Positions 51,743 through 61,947 of a stretch of 64,000 nucleotides of DNA are shown here, in pieces. Origin of the DNA: CBDCWO01 sp965223405 (GTDB taxonomy: Bacteria > Bacteroidota > Bacteroidia > Chitinophagales > Saprospiraceae). The notes beneath the pieces are model-generated. The model saw only the letters and a list, made by a program, of their open reading frames with translations. It ran no database searches and was not told the DNA's origin. The stretch is from positions 992,001 to 1,056,000 of the forward strand of contig CBDCWO010000006.1 of assembly GCA_965223405.1 (NCBI GenBank), in the 5' to 3' direction. Made by a program: the position numbers and the translations under genes. Every line of letters begins with the position of its first letter. The stretch's first letter is position 1.

Positions 51743-54241
51743 TTATGATCCGGCACTTTCAATAATCTTCTTTACCTCATCCAAGGAAAGTTTTGCCGCT
51801 TGTTCTGAATCCATCTTCTTCCCATCTACTTTAGGCAAACTGATGAATTTTCGACCTGACCGAATAAACGGACCCCAGCGCCCATTTTCAATACTTATCT
51901 TATGTTCCGGCCATTTTTGAATAAACCTCTTTTTCTCTTTTTCAATTTTTTGCATGACCATTTCTATGGCCTGGTCGGGAGTAATATCTTCAGGAGTAAT
52001 CCGTTTTGGAATATTTACGTAAAGTGAATCTCCCCATTTCAGAAAAGGGCCAAATCTTCCTTTTCCTTTGGTGATAGGCTGCCCTTGATAAGTAGCAATT
52101 GGTTTTTGACTTTCCTGTTTTTCCTTAATCAGAAAAATCGCCTCTTCAAGTTTTATGCTTTGAGGATCTGTTTTACGAGATAGAGAGATAAATTCATCAC
52201 CATATTTTACATAAGGTCCATAGCGACCTGCACCGACAGAAACCGGTTTACCGGCAAACTCTCCCAAATCTTTTGGTAACTTAAATAAATCAAGTGCCTC
52301 TTCGAGAGTAATCGTTTCGATAGATTGTCCCGGACTCAAGTTTGCAAATTTTGCCTTCTCAGCACCCAATTCATCTTTTGTCCCAATTTGGATTACCGGA
52401 CCAAATCGACTCATTCTGGTCAGTACCGTGTGTCCAGATTTAGGATGTGTCCCCAAAATACGTTCACCGGTGGCTTTTCCGGAAATTTGTAATGTATCCT
52501 GTACATCTTGATGAAAAGGTCCATAAAAGTCATTGATCATTTGCTTCCAACTGAATTCTCCATCGGCTATTTGATCAAATTTTTGTTCAATGTTGGCCGT
52601 AAACCCGTAATCCATTATCATGTCAAAATGCTCGGATAAAAAATCACTGACCACCATTCCCATATCGGATGGATAGAGTCTGTTTGTAGTCGTGCCGGTG
52701 ATTTCCGTTAAGGTATTTTCATTGATAATACCCTCTTGAAATGTCAATTCCCGATACTTCCTCTCCACTCCTGGTCTGCTTTCCTTACTTACATATCCCC
52801 GTGCTTCCTCCATAATTTTACTGATGGTAGGAGCATAAGTGGATGGCCGACCTATTCCCAGTTCTTCTAATTTCTTAACCAGCGAGGCTTCGGTATAACG
52901 AGCAGGAGGTCGTGTAAATCTTTGAGTAGCTTTTATCTGTTGTAACGGTAAATCCTGCCCTCTTACTAATGGAGGAAGCATCCCTTTGTTTTCCTTCTCA
53001 TCATCTTCATCCGTGGATTCGATGTACACTTTAAGAAAACCCTCAAATTTTAGGACCTCCCCTTCTGCCAGAAATTTATGTTTAGAGTCGGTGCTGATAC
53101 CGATTTTCACCTTGGTCTTCTCCAATTTGGCATTGGCCATTTGAGAGGCAATGGTCCGTTTACTTATTAATGAATAAAGTTTTTTCTGATCGCGGTCAGA
53201 TCCAGCTTCAGCTACTTCTGCATAGGTTGGTCGAATGGCTTCATGAGCCTCCTGAGCAAGCGCTTTCTTCTTATTATACTTCCGAATTTGAACATATTCT
53301 TTTCCGTAGTTCTTCTCAATAACTTCGCCAATATTTTGTAAAGCCGTATTGCTTAAATTAGTACTATCTGTCCGCATGTAGGTAATGTATCCTTGTTCAT
53401 AGAGCCTCTGTGCATTGACCATCGTCCTGGTTACTGAAAAGCCCAATTTCCTGCTTGCCTCTTGCTGCAACGTAGAAGTCGTAAATGGAGGTGCGGGTTT
53501 CTTAAATGCCGGCCTTACTTCGATATTTTCAATTTTATATTTTGCATCAATATTGTTGTTCAGGAATTTCAACGCTTCAGTTTCATCTTTTAGGTTTTCC
53601 GACAAAACTGCCTCTAACTTGACTTGTTTACCGTCACGACCACTAACTAAAAATATCGCCTTAACCCTAAAAAATGGTCTGGTTTTGAATTTATTAATTT
53701 CTCTTTCTTTCTCGACAACCAACTTAACCGCCACAGATTGAACTCTACCAGCGGAAAGTTTGTTGCGAATCTTTTTCCATAACAATTCCGATAACTCAAA
53801 CCCCACTAACCTATCAAGGACTCTTCTTGCTTGTTGGGCATTGACTAAGTTTAGATCTAGAGTACGAGGACTGTTTATCGCTTTTTCAATAGCAGGTTTG
53901 GTGATTTCTCTGAAGACAATCCTTTTGGTAGTTTCTTCATCCAAGCCCAGGACTTTACACAAATGCCATGAAATGGCCTCTCCTTCCCGGTCTTCATCCG
54001 TAGCTAACCAGACTTCCTGAACTTTTTTGACATGATCTTTAAGTTCTTTAACCACTTTCTTTTTTGAAGGTGTTATGGAATAGTGTGGTTCAAAATTACC
54101 TTTGATATCTACCCCTTTTTCACCTTTATCCAGATCGCGTATATGCCCATAACTTGATTTTACAGTAAAGTCTTTTCCCAAATATCTTTCGATAGTTTTA
54201 GCCTTTGCAGGTGACTCTACAATAAGTAGGTTTTTTGCCAT
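51743..54241 (-). CDS. topA: DNA topoisomerase I
   Basis: 832 residues. An N-terminal Toprim domain (LLIVESPAKAKTIERYLGKD; acidic ATDEDREGEAISWH) is followed by the type IA core with the active-site Tyr in GYITYMRTDSTNLS (about 288) and the GRPSTYAPTI motif. The C-terminal ~240 residues hold four GRxGP-type repeats (SRFGPVIQIG, GRYGPYVKYG, GRFGPFLKWG, GRWGPFIRSG) in place of the Cys4 zinc ribbons of E. coli TopA. It relaxes negative supercoils. Single gene, convergent with the preceding T9SS gene. Confidence 0.97.
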   Translation of the reverse strand: MAKNLLIVESPAKAKTIERYLGKDFTVKSSYGHIRDLDKGEKGVDIKGNFEPHYSITPSKKKVVKELKDHVKKVQEVWLATDEDREGEAISWHLCKVLGLDEETTKRIVFREITKPAIEKAINSPRTLDLNLVNAQQARRVLDRLVGFELSELLWKKIRNKLSAGRVQSVAVKLVVEKEREINKFKTRPFFRVKAIFLVSGRDGKQVKLEAVLSENLKDETEALKFLNNNIDAKYKIENIEVRPAFKKPAPPFTTSTLQQEASRKLGFSVTRTMVNAQRLYEQGYITYMRTDSTNLSNTALQNIGEVIEKNYGKEYVQIRKYNKKKALAQEAHEAIRPTYAEVAEAGSDRDQKKLYSLISKRTIASQMANAKLEKTKVKIGISTDSKHKFLAEGEVLKFEGFLKVYIESTDEDDEKENKGMLPPLVRGQDLPLQQIKATQRFTRPPARYTEASLVKKLEELGIGRPSTYAPTISKIMEEARGYVSKESRPGVERKYRELTFQEGIINENTLTEITGTTTNRLYPSDMGMVVSDFLSEHFDMIMDYGFTANIEQKFDQIADGEFSWKQMINDFYGPFHQDVQDTLQISGKATGERILGTHPKSGHTVLTRMSRFGPVIQIGTKDELGAEKAKFANLSPGQSIETITLEEALDLFKLPKDLGEFAGKPVSVGAGRYGPYVKYGDEFISLSRKTDPQSIKLEEAIFLIKEKQESQKPIATYQGQPITKGKGRFGPFLKWGDSLYVNIPKRITPEDITPDQAIEMVMQKIEKEKKRFIQKWPEHKISIENGRWGPFIRSGRKFISLPKVDGKKMDSEQAAKLSLDEVKKIIESAGS

Positions 54242-54322
54242 TCGATTTAAAATTTTTTATGCAAGCGATTGCAAATGTAATATTATTCTGAATAAGTCGC
54301 TTAATTTGAGATTCTGTACATT

Positions 54323-54330
54323 TATTTTTG
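54323..54330 (+). promoter_or_regulatory. -7 promoter box upstream of the small membrane protein gene
   Basis: TATTTTTG, a perfect TAnnTTTG, 39 bp before the ATG at 54369. A TTTG at 54305-54308 may be the -33 element, though the spacing is short. Confidence 0.4.
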
Positions 54331-54368
54331 AAACAATCTAAATATGAATGTAGTACCAATTCGAAAGT

Positions 54369-54656
54369 ATGAAAATCAGTTTGTTGGAATTTGCATTATT
54401 TGAATTTCTCTTTTTATCAATTTTGTGGTTGATTAATGATTTTACGGGTACTTTATTTTGTTTGGCAATCGCTGGAATTTCAGTATTTATCTTGATATTC
54501 GCTTTGGTTGCAGAAGCAATAGAAAGATCGAAAGTCCCCAAATGGTATTTCAAATTAATGATCATATCCATTATAGTACCTCTGATCGTTACGGCAATTT
54601 TTTTCTTGATCCAGGGTGGAGAGCTTTCCTGGATGAAAGATCCTTTTACTCAATAA
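54369..54656 (+). CDS. Small integral membrane protein, function unknown
   Basis: 95 residues with three hydrophobic segments (about 5-23, 28-50 and 60-82; LLEFALFEFLFLSILWLI, TLFCLAIAGISVFILIFALV, MIISIIVPLIVTAIFFLI). A charged loop (EAIERSKVPKWY) lies between the second and third. No family recognised. A promoter box precedes it, and it is divergent from topA. Its 3' end overlaps the convergent lipoprotein gene by 11 bp. Confidence 0.7.
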   Translation: MKISLLEFALFEFLFLSILWLINDFTGTLFCLAIAGISVFILIFALVAEAIERSKVPKWYFKLMIISIIVPLIVTAIFFLIQGGELSWMKDPFTQ

Positions 54657-55017
54657 TCTTTCGTAATTTTAAAGTGAACTCTATGTTCTGGATTTCTGTT
54701 TGAAACTCTATTAAATCCCGATTTTCCAACTTGGCATGAATAACCAGAAGTGGTTCTCCATCATGTGAACTTTGTTGGATAACTCCATTTTCACATGTAT
54801 AATTAGAGGTCTCTTCGCGGCCCATTATATTGGTAGTCATTTGACTATCACGGGTAAATTCAAAAAATGCTCCGTTCAGAGTCTCTGTCTCTTGGCCATT
54901 CCTTACGGCACCGATTATTTCCCAAGCACCGATAATATCGGATTGATTTAAGTTATTGGATTGCTGACAAGACCCCAAAATCATTATACAGAGTCCAATA
55001 CCCATCCATCTAATCAC
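54646..55017 (-). CDS. Lipocalin-like small lipoprotein
   Basis: 123 residues. Lipoprotein signal MIRWMGIGLCIMILGSC with the lipobox Cys at 17, then IIGAWEIIGAVRNGQE, FFEFTRDSQMTTNI and ending strands. The early GAW and beta-rich pattern resemble lipocalin-like / DUF-type envelope proteins frequent in Bacteroidota. No ligand or function known. Convergent with the small membrane protein gene (11-bp overlap) and 60 bp downstream of the metallophosphoesterase gene on the same strand. Confidence 0.75.
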   Translation of the reverse strand: MIRWMGIGLCIMILGSCQQSNNLNQSDIIGAWEIIGAVRNGQETETLNGAFFEFTRDSQMTTNIMGREETSNYTCENGVIQQSSHDGEPLLVIHAKLENRDLIEFQTEIQNIEFTLKLRKIIE

Positions 55018-55077
55018 TTGTAAAAATTTATTTGAATATTAATAACTACTTTATGATTCTCTTAATTGTCCGAGATC

Positions 55078-56307
55078 CTAATTTTCATTTTCGATCTCCA
55101 AAATAGTAATTTCAGGTAAAATGCCAACTCGGCCCGGATATCCCAGATATCCAAATCCTCGATTCACATATAGATATTGATTCCTTTCCCGATAGATTCC
55201 TGCCCATTCTTTATAAACATACTGAACCGGACTCCATTTAACCAAGCCTGGAATCTCAAAACCAAACTGCATTCCATGGGTATGACCACTTAAAGTTAAA
55301 TCGATATCCGGGTAGTCCTTGATCACTTCAAACTTCCAGTGACTTGGATCATGGGAAAGCAATATTTTTAAATCCGTTTCCGGACATCCAGCCAAACTAG
55401 TTCTTAAATCCCCATATTTTGGAAATCGCAGTTTTGCCGAGAAATTTTCGACACCAATAACTGCAATGGTATGATTTCCTAAATCAATGCATTGGTGAGC
55501 ATTTCTTAATAATGTCCACCCCATTTCCTGATGATACCCAATCAATCTCTCCAGGTTTTTTATTTTGGCGTCCGAAGATGACCACTGAACATAGTCTCCG
55601 TAATCATGGTTTCCCAATACCGAATAAATACCATACCTAGCTTGCAAAGCTTTAAATATATCCAAGTACTTGATGATCTCATCTGCTCGGTTATTTACCA
55701 AATCACCGGTGAAAAAAATCAGATCTGCATTTTGTTGATTGATTAACTCAACGGCCTTTTTTATGGGCTCTTTTTTAAAGAAACTACCGGAATGTATATC
55801 TGATATTTGCACAATTTTAAGAGGTTTCCAGTCATCAGGCAACTTGGGAAGAGCGATCTTATGACGATGTACCTTATATCGATGTGGATTCCTGATGAGT
55901 CCATAGACCAAAAGGATAAAAAGACCTGTGCCTCCCATGAATCCCATTCCGGATATTAATTCAGACCGATCGTATGATATAAGATCTCGGTTGGGAAGCA
56001 AACTAGACATGATTGTGATTCCTCTTCTGATGTCATCAATTAATACAAAAATTAACATGACAAATTTGGCAAAATAACCCATGACTACCACTGACCTGAA
56101 TCTGGTTTTAATAGTTTCCGACCATCTTCGATCAGCTTGGGAAAGGGTAGATGCAATATAAATTATGGTCAACAAAGTAAGAATACCAAAAAAAACAACC
56201 GATATCCACCAAAGCGAAGTATCGTTATTGAACCATGCAAAACGCAAAGCTTGGAAGGAATAAATTTCCAACAATATCGCGAAAGTAAATCCAACGATCC
56301 ATCTCAT
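55078..56307 (-). CDS. Membrane-bound metallophosphoesterase
   Basis: 409 residues. Four N-terminal transmembrane helices (to about residue 145) precede a calcineurin-like phosphoesterase domain with all metal motifs: VQISDIHSGSF (DxH), FFTGDLVNN (GDxxxN), VLGNHDYGDY (GNHD), LLSHDPSHW and LSGHTHGMQFG (GHxH). Relatives such as YkuE hydrolyse lipid-linked or UDP-linked phosphate esters at the membrane. Substrate here is unknown. Monocistronic or co-transcribed with the small lipoprotein gene. Confidence 0.93.
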   Translation of the reverse strand: MRWIVGFTFAILLEIYSFQALRFAWFNNDTSLWWISVVFFGILTLLTIIYIASTLSQADRRWSETIKTRFRSVVVMGYFAKFVMLIFVLIDDIRRGITIMSSLLPNRDLISYDRSELISGMGFMGGTGLFILLVYGLIRNPHRYKVHRHKIALPKLPDDWKPLKIVQISDIHSGSFFKKEPIKKAVELINQQNADLIFFTGDLVNNRADEIIKYLDIFKALQARYGIYSVLGNHDYGDYVQWSSSDAKIKNLERLIGYHQEMGWTLLRNAHQCIDLGNHTIAVIGVENFSAKLRFPKYGDLRTSLAGCPETDLKILLSHDPSHWKFEVIKDYPDIDLTLSGHTHGMQFGFEIPGLVKWSPVQYVYKEWAGIYRERNQYLYVNRGFGYLGYPGRVGILPEITILEIENEN

Positions 56308-56499
56308 ATCATATATCGAAGCTATTATTTGAAACGTTATGTAAGAAAACAGATCAGTTATAAATTAGTTGCAAAACACCTATGGCAAGAATTAATCATG
56401 TAAAACCAATGGAGGTATCAACAAGTTAAACATTATGATTTTCTTGCATGATTTTTGTTAATATTAGTTATGTTGTATACGACATTGATATATCAGCAT

Positions 56500-59400
56500 A
56501 TGGTGGATAAAATACCCCTCAATAGATGGATACCCGTATGGGTCTGCAGTTTTTATCTATTATTAATTAATACCACAGTTTCAGCCCAACCATGTACCCC
56601 CAGTGATATCATGACACTGGATAGCCAACAAATAGTCAGAATATGTCCTCAGGACGGAAATCCTGATCTTATTTGGATAATCAATACAGATACCTCCTCG
56701 GTAAACTATTCCTATGTGTTAGCTGATCTTAGAGACAATATCATCTCGATATCCACCAGTAATGTATTTGACCTGGATAGCTTACCTATTGGATTTTGCC
56801 GAATTTGGGGGGTCTCCCATCAGGATACACTAATTGGAGAAGTAGGTCAGGATGTAATTACTGTTACAACCAAGAATGGTGGCTGTGTATTTCTTTCCAA
56901 CTCCGTGGTCACCGTAGTAAAAGATATTCCTGACGGGGGAAATGTAACGCTTAAATCTGGCATAAGTGATACGATATTTTGTGGCAACATTAATAATAGA
57001 GATACTATCAGGGTGGAACACACCACCTCTTCAGGATTGGATTTTGCCTATGTGCTGACCAATCAAACTAGTGAATATATTACACACAATCACAACGGTA
57101 TATTCGATCTTTCTGACCAGCCGGATGGCAGTTATTTTGTATACGGAATGTCTTATGCCGGCGATATTACACTTACACCAGGCACATCGATAAATGACAA
57201 TCCTGCTACGAGTTGCTATGAATACAGCTCGAATTTTATTATCATCAACAAAGATTTTCCCAATCCCGGATTGGTGCGGACATCAAATCTTCAAACTGAA
57301 GTAAATGTTTGTCCAGGTGATGGCTTGGCTGATCTAATCATAATGAGGAATACCGCTAACCAGTCCTTTGACTATTTATACTTAATCACAGACACCAACG
57401 ATATTTTATTAAACACAAGCTTATCGGATACTCTTGATTTTGAGTCTTCTCCTATAGGTGTCTGTAGGATCTATGGGATGTCTTATTCCGGTGACCTAAC
57501 CCTTAATCCAGGAGATAGTATCTTTATCGATACTTTGACAAGCGGTTGTTATAATGTATCTCCAACCTTTGTCACAGTTACCAGGCTCATACCGGTTGCA
57601 GGTTCCATTAGATTGTTGGGAAACGATTCGGTGTTTAGCGTTTTTACATGTCCGGGAGATAATCTACCTGACCGCTACTTTTTTGACTCTGTCAATGCCA
57701 CTCCAAATCCTCTGAAATATATTATCACAGATGACCGAGATGTTGTATTACGAATATTGGATATAAACATAGTAGATTTTGAAGCCAGTCCTCAAGGTGT
57801 TTGCCGGGTATACTCAGTCTCCTATATCGGTGATTTTATAGGTCAGATTGGCGATACGTTGAAGATCTCCCGAATGGCCACCGGATGTTTCGATATCTCT
57901 AGCAACTATATTCAGGTTAACAGATTTCTGCCCCTTGGGGGTAAAGTATCGATGCTTAATGGAGATACGATTTTATATCTTTGTACAGAATCCACCGTAC
58001 CTATTTCATACCAATTCAAGAATAACAGCTCCAGCCCACAAAAATATAATTACCTACTTACCAACGAAATCAATGAAATACTAAGGGTAATTGATAGCGA
58101 TGAATATTCCTTCCTGGAAATTCCTGGCGGTTCTTTAAGGATCTGGGGTGTATCCTTCACTGGTAATCGCCTTCTGGATAAAGGTGATAATATTTCATTT
58201 TCTTCCTATTCCGATGCTTGTTTCGAATTTTCAGAAAATTATATCACCGTTGAAAAGAATGTACCTTATGCAGGACATATCGAACTCTTAGACGGGAGCA
58301 AAGAGGTTTTCTTTTGTTTGAATTCACAGGGTTCTCCAGAAATACAGTTTCAAACCATAGATGCCAGTAAGTCTAGATATCTATATGTGTTGACCGATCT
58401 CGATGATCAAATTATCGATTTTGTAAATCAAAAGTCTATTAACTTTGATAACTATCCGGTGGGTGGATATAAGGTATGGGGTGTATCTTATACCGGAAAC
58501 ATTGCCATTCAGAAAGGCTCAATTCTCCGTTCGGTTCCCTTCAGTAATGATTGTAGTGATATCACTGATGATTTTATCAAAGTGATTCGTGACAACCCTT
58601 TTGCCGGTAAATTAATTGCACAGGAGGGGTTCGAAAGAGTGTTTACATGTCCGGTAAATGACAATTTGGATTTCATTCGGTTTAAGTCTCCAAATGGTGT
58701 ATTTATAAAATATGCCTATATCGTAACCGACACACTCGAGGTCATCCAAAGTTTTAGCTTTACGGATAGTATTGATTTTGGTATTGCAGATGAAGGGAAA
58801 TGCAGGGTATATGGTGTCGCCTTTGAGGGTACTTTCCGCGCCAGGATTGGGAATAATATTCGCAATATTGCATTTTCTGATGAATGTTGGGATTTGAGTA
58901 ACAACTATGTAGAAATCGTAAAAACTGAACCTCCAAACCAATCCATATCATCACCCCTCGGAGATGATATTACTATATGTGTCAATGATGGAGCTGAGGA
59001 TTCTATATATTTTGACAATTCCAATACGATTGGTATTCCTATTGGATTGGTCGCCACCGACCTACAATCCAGAATCGTGGGAATATCGCTTACAGATTAT
59101 ATGTTGTTCAATCAAGCTCCTCCCGGAGTTTGTCGAGTATATGCTGTGGCCTTTACCGGAGCATTTACCGCTGAACTAGGCAACTTTCTTTTAGACCGAC
59201 CTTTATCAGATGACTGTTACACCCTAAGCGACAATTTTGTCACCATTAATCGCGTAAATACAGGGGACCTATGTGTCACTGGTGTAAATAATCCGGAGCA
59301 AACCTCTCAGTTCTTAGAAATATTTCCCAATCCGTTTAATGAATTGATCGCTCTACAATGGAAAGGTGAACCCCGCTCCATACATAACACTCAAGTCCGT

Positions 59401-59553
59401 ATTCTCGACATCAATGGACGGCTAATTTATTCCGAGCGATGGAATACTTCAAAAGTCTTAAAAATTAACACCCAACAGTTAATCTCTGGATTTTACTATC
59501 TACAAGTTGTTCAGGACCGAGACAGTTTTGTTCAAAAACTATTCAAACCTTAG
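56500..59553 (+). CDS. Secreted T9SS type A protein built of eight ~105-residue repeats
   Basis: 1017 residues from ATG at 56500, which begins a signal peptide (MVDKIPLNRWIPVWVCSFYL, ending TVSAQ); the frame opens 45 nt earlier, but that extension is not signal-like. Eight repeats of about 105 residues follow, each with a strand start like GGNVTL or AGHIEL, a Cys near FTCPGDN, a DLDSLPIGFCRIWGVSY core (variants FDNYPVGGYKVWGVSYTGN), a GD-rich turn, and a Cys before Y-FVTVNR. I do not recognise the module. The C-terminal ~85 residues are a type A sorting domain (FLEIFPNPFNELIALQWKGE ... GFYYLQVVQDRDSFVQKLFK). It is probably a surface-exposed adhesive or matrix protein. Confidence 0.83.
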   Translation: MVDKIPLNRWIPVWVCSFYLLLINTTVSAQPCTPSDIMTLDSQQIVRICPQDGNPDLIWIINTDTSSVNYSYVLADLRDNIISISTSNVFDLDSLPIGFCRIWGVSHQDTLIGEVGQDVITVTTKNGGCVFLSNSVVTVVKDIPDGGNVTLKSGISDTIFCGNINNRDTIRVEHTTSSGLDFAYVLTNQTSEYITHNHNGIFDLSDQPDGSYFVYGMSYAGDITLTPGTSINDNPATSCYEYSSNFIIINKDFPNPGLVRTSNLQTEVNVCPGDGLADLIIMRNTANQSFDYLYLITDTNDILLNTSLSDTLDFESSPIGVCRIYGMSYSGDLTLNPGDSIFIDTLTSGCYNVSPTFVTVTRLIPVAGSIRLLGNDSVFSVFTCPGDNLPDRYFFDSVNATPNPLKYIITDDRDVVLRILDINIVDFEASPQGVCRVYSVSYIGDFIGQIGDTLKISRMATGCFDISSNYIQVNRFLPLGGKVSMLNGDTILYLCTESTVPISYQFKNNSSSPQKYNYLLTNEINEILRVIDSDEYSFLEIPGGSLRIWGVSFTGNRLLDKGDNISFSSYSDACFEFSENYITVEKNVPYAGHIELLDGSKEVFFCLNSQGSPEIQFQTIDASKSRYLYVLTDLDDQIIDFVNQKSINFDNYPVGGYKVWGVSYTGNIAIQKGSILRSVPFSNDCSDITDDFIKVIRDNPFAGKLIAQEGFERVFTCPVNDNLDFIRFKSPNGVFIKYAYIVTDTLEVIQSFSFTDSIDFGIADEGKCRVYGVAFEGTFRARIGNNIRNIAFSDECWDLSNNYVEIVKTEPPNQSISSPLGDDITICVNDGAEDSIYFDNSNTIGIPIGLVATDLQSRIVGISLTDYMLFNQAPPGVCRVYAVAFTGAFTAELGNFLLDRPLSDDCYTLSDNFVTINRVNTGDLCVTGVNNPEQTSQFLEIFPNPFNELIALQWKGEPRSIHNTQVRILDINGRLIYSERWNTSKVLKINTQQLISGFYYLQVVQDRDSFVQKLFKP

Positions 59554-59601
59554 ACTCTTAGTGGGCGATAAACATATCAGTAAGGGATTGTATAAGGAAG
59601 G

Positions 59602-59955
59602 TTATTTTATAAATTTTCTTTCTTTTATCTTCGATTTCTTACCACTTAGTGCTCGAAGATAAAATAACTTGGCACGCCTAACTTTTCCGCGTTTCACGAT
59701 TTCAATATTTTCAATGATTGGAGAAGACATTGGAAAAATACGTTCTACCCCTACCCCGTTTGAAACTTTACGCACGGTAAAGGTTTTGGTAGGACCATTG
59801 CCGTTTATTTGGATTACATCACCTCTGAAAGCCTGAGTTCTTTCTTTTTCCCCCTCAATAATCTTATAACTGACTACAATTCCATCACCGGCCTGAAAAG
59901 CAGGAAAGTCCTTAGCTTCAGAAAGTTGATTATGTACAAAATTCAAGTAATCCAT
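59602..59955 (-). CDS. rplS: 50S ribosomal protein L19
   Basis: 117 residues, standard length. Typical features are FQAGDGIVVSYKIIEGEKER, TQAFRGDVIQINGNG, TFTVRKVSNGVGVERIFP and the basic end KRGKVRRAKLFYLRALSGKK. L19 sits at the subunit interface of the ribosome. Single gene here with its own -7 box at 59977-59984; in many bacteria rplS follows rpsP-rimM-trmD, which is not the case in this window. Confidence 0.97.
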   Translation of the reverse strand: MDYLNFVHNQLSEAKDFPAFQAGDGIVVSYKIIEGEKERTQAFRGDVIQINGNGPTKTFTVRKVSNGVGVERIFPMSSPIIENIEIVKRGKVRRAKLFYLRALSGKKSKIKERKFIK

Positions 59956-59976
59956 ACCTTTTAAATTTTAGGACTG

Positions 59977-59984
59977 CAAAGTTA
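59977..59984 (-). promoter_or_regulatory. -7 promoter box of rplS
   Basis: Minus strand TAACTTTG, a perfect TAnnTTTG, 21 bp before the rplS ATG at 59955. Confidence 0.55.
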
Positions 59985-60051
59985 AAAATATATTCTAAAT
60001 ATGACAGTCTATTGAAGACGAAAATTTTCAGTGATCGTGGTTATAACCAGA

Positions 60052-61947
60052 TTAACGAATAACTGTGGCCAATCCTTTTATCTCTTGTCCGTCACCTCGA
60101 GGATCTGTATATCTAACGATTGCCACATAAACTCCGGGAGGCACATCAGTACCAATGTTGTCAATTCGGCCATTCCATCCTTCATCCGGATTATTGGTAA
60201 GAAATAACCTTTGGCCCCATCGATTCCAAATGGAGAATTCATAATCATTCATCCAAGCTAAGTTTCCTTTTCCAAAATATATATCATTAAATCCATCACC
60301 GTTGGGCGTAAATGCATTTGGCAGAAAATACAACACATCAGGTTTTATATCAATAAATGAAAAAGCGGTATCAGTACAACCTGATTCATGAATAACAATT
60401 TGGCGCACGTGGTACACCCCTGTATCTTGAAAAGTATAAATCGGATTATTTGTCGTACTTATCCCTTCATCACCAAACAACCATCTCCAATTAATTGCAA
60501 ATTTTGATTTATCCTTAAATGTGATCGTAGGACTGGTACTCTTTGGTTCCTCTGGAGTAAAATCAAAACCGGCTTCAGGAGAAGGCCTAACCGTAATCAG
60601 ATCATCAAAACTCGCACTGGTTGTGCAACCAATTGGTGAGGTAATGTCTATGCTGATATTATAGGTTCCTTCTTCGTCATATAAATGAAATGGGCTTATT
60701 TCTGTTCCAAACATTCCATCACCAAAATCCCAATTGATATCATAGGTTGAGTCGATAGGTGTGGAAAGATTATTGAAAAAAATGTTTGCAGGTGCACATC
60801 CGCGATAAGTACTCGGTTCGATAATTATCAATGAAGGTACTGGAAAATAGGATACACTATAACTTTTAGTTTCCCTACATCCATTATCGTCCTCGACGGT
60901 AAGGCTGGCTAAATGATTACCTGGGATAGGATATTTATATTGCGGATTTTGCCGTGAACTTACCCCTCCTTCCCCAAAGTTCCATTCCCACCCTATCAAT
61001 CCTCCTGGTGCACCAGTACTGGATTTATCTTTGAAAAGAACCGGACCCGCAACACAAGTATCATATGAGAACTCAAAATCAGAATGAATATCCGGGTATA
61101 CATTTACAGAAAGATTTACAGAATCCGAACATTCACTTCCACGATTCAACACCATTTTACCCAAATAATTACCTAAACCGGGAAAAGTAACTGTGGCATT
61201 TTTAGTCGCATACGTTTCAAGTTGGCCTCGAATATCAAATTCCCAAAGGTAACTATTGATAAATTGTTCCTGGAAACTATTATTTACAAAATCAATGGTG
61301 AAGCTTCCACATGAATTGATTTGGTAATTCCTTTGAAAATTAGTGTCAGCCATTACTTGGGCAAATACCGTGGGATCACATTGTGCAATATTAAATTGGA
61401 AATCCCTTTGGATGCTACCCATTTTTACTCCGCCTCGATATTCCGTTACACACACCCCTACCACATATTGTCCCTGATTGTCGGGAACTCCACTAATCAA
61501 TCCCGTATTTGGGTTAATCCGGATCACGGGATTGCCAGCCATAGGGGTATTCACATTATAAGCCGGTTGAAATCTTACATCGGTGTAAGGCGGTAAACAT
61601 CGAGAAGGATTGGGACTAACGCCATTACACGCTTGAGGGTCACCTGGAAACTCCATTGTCCCGTACGGACCTCCACCCAGCAAAGGAGCACAAAAAGAAT
61701 AAACCAATTGATCACCTTCCTTATCCGTAGCTGCATGATCAAAATCTATATCTTCTCCCAGACAAACAACTATGGGTGGAAAATCGTTAAACGTCGGGCT
61801 GTTATTACATGACAACTGAGCCGTATCGGTAATCTCAACGGTATATGTAGCTCCTGAAGATTGGGGATCTACAATGTTGGTGATGGTATTATTGCGGCAA
61901 CATCGTTGATATGAGATAAAATAACTACCAGGAAAAACTGGCAACAT
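60052..61947 (-). CDS. PKD-domain surface protein with T9SS type B (CHU_C) C-terminus, main part of a frame-shifted gene
   Basis: 631 residues from the first ATG in this frame. It begins LPVFPGSYFISYQRCCRNNT, a segment normally internal in this family, so the true N-terminus is in the overlapping frame at 61869-62330. Content: an N-terminal region common to Saprospiria-type surface proteins (to about 210), several PKD modules (WEWNFGEGGVSSRQNPQYKY, NWDFGDGMFG, WRWLFGDEGISTTNNPIYTF), and a CHU_C domain (FLPNAFTPNGDGFNDIYFGK, EFSIWNRWGQRLFLT). A single missing base near 61945 would account for the split. Probably an exported adhesin if intact. Confidence 0.85.
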   Translation of the reverse strand: MLPVFPGSYFISYQRCCRNNTITNIVDPQSSGATYTVEITDTAQLSCNNSPTFNDFPPIVVCLGEDIDFDHAATDKEGDQLVYSFCAPLLGGGPYGTMEFPGDPQACNGVSPNPSRCLPPYTDVRFQPAYNVNTPMAGNPVIRINPNTGLISGVPDNQGQYVVGVCVTEYRGGVKMGSIQRDFQFNIAQCDPTVFAQVMADTNFQRNYQINSCGSFTIDFVNNSFQEQFINSYLWEFDIRGQLETYATKNATVTFPGLGNYLGKMVLNRGSECSDSVNLSVNVYPDIHSDFEFSYDTCVAGPVLFKDKSSTGAPGGLIGWEWNFGEGGVSSRQNPQYKYPIPGNHLASLTVEDDNGCRETKSYSVSYFPVPSLIIIEPSTYRGCAPANIFFNNLSTPIDSTYDINWDFGDGMFGTEISPFHLYDEEGTYNISIDITSPIGCTTSASFDDLITVRPSPEAGFDFTPEEPKSTSPTITFKDKSKFAINWRWLFGDEGISTTNNPIYTFQDTGVYHVRQIVIHESGCTDTAFSFIDIKPDVLYFLPNAFTPNGDGFNDIYFGKGNLAWMNDYEFSIWNRWGQRLFLTNNPDEGWNGRIDNIGTDVPPGVYVAIVRYTDPRGDGQEIKGLATVIR

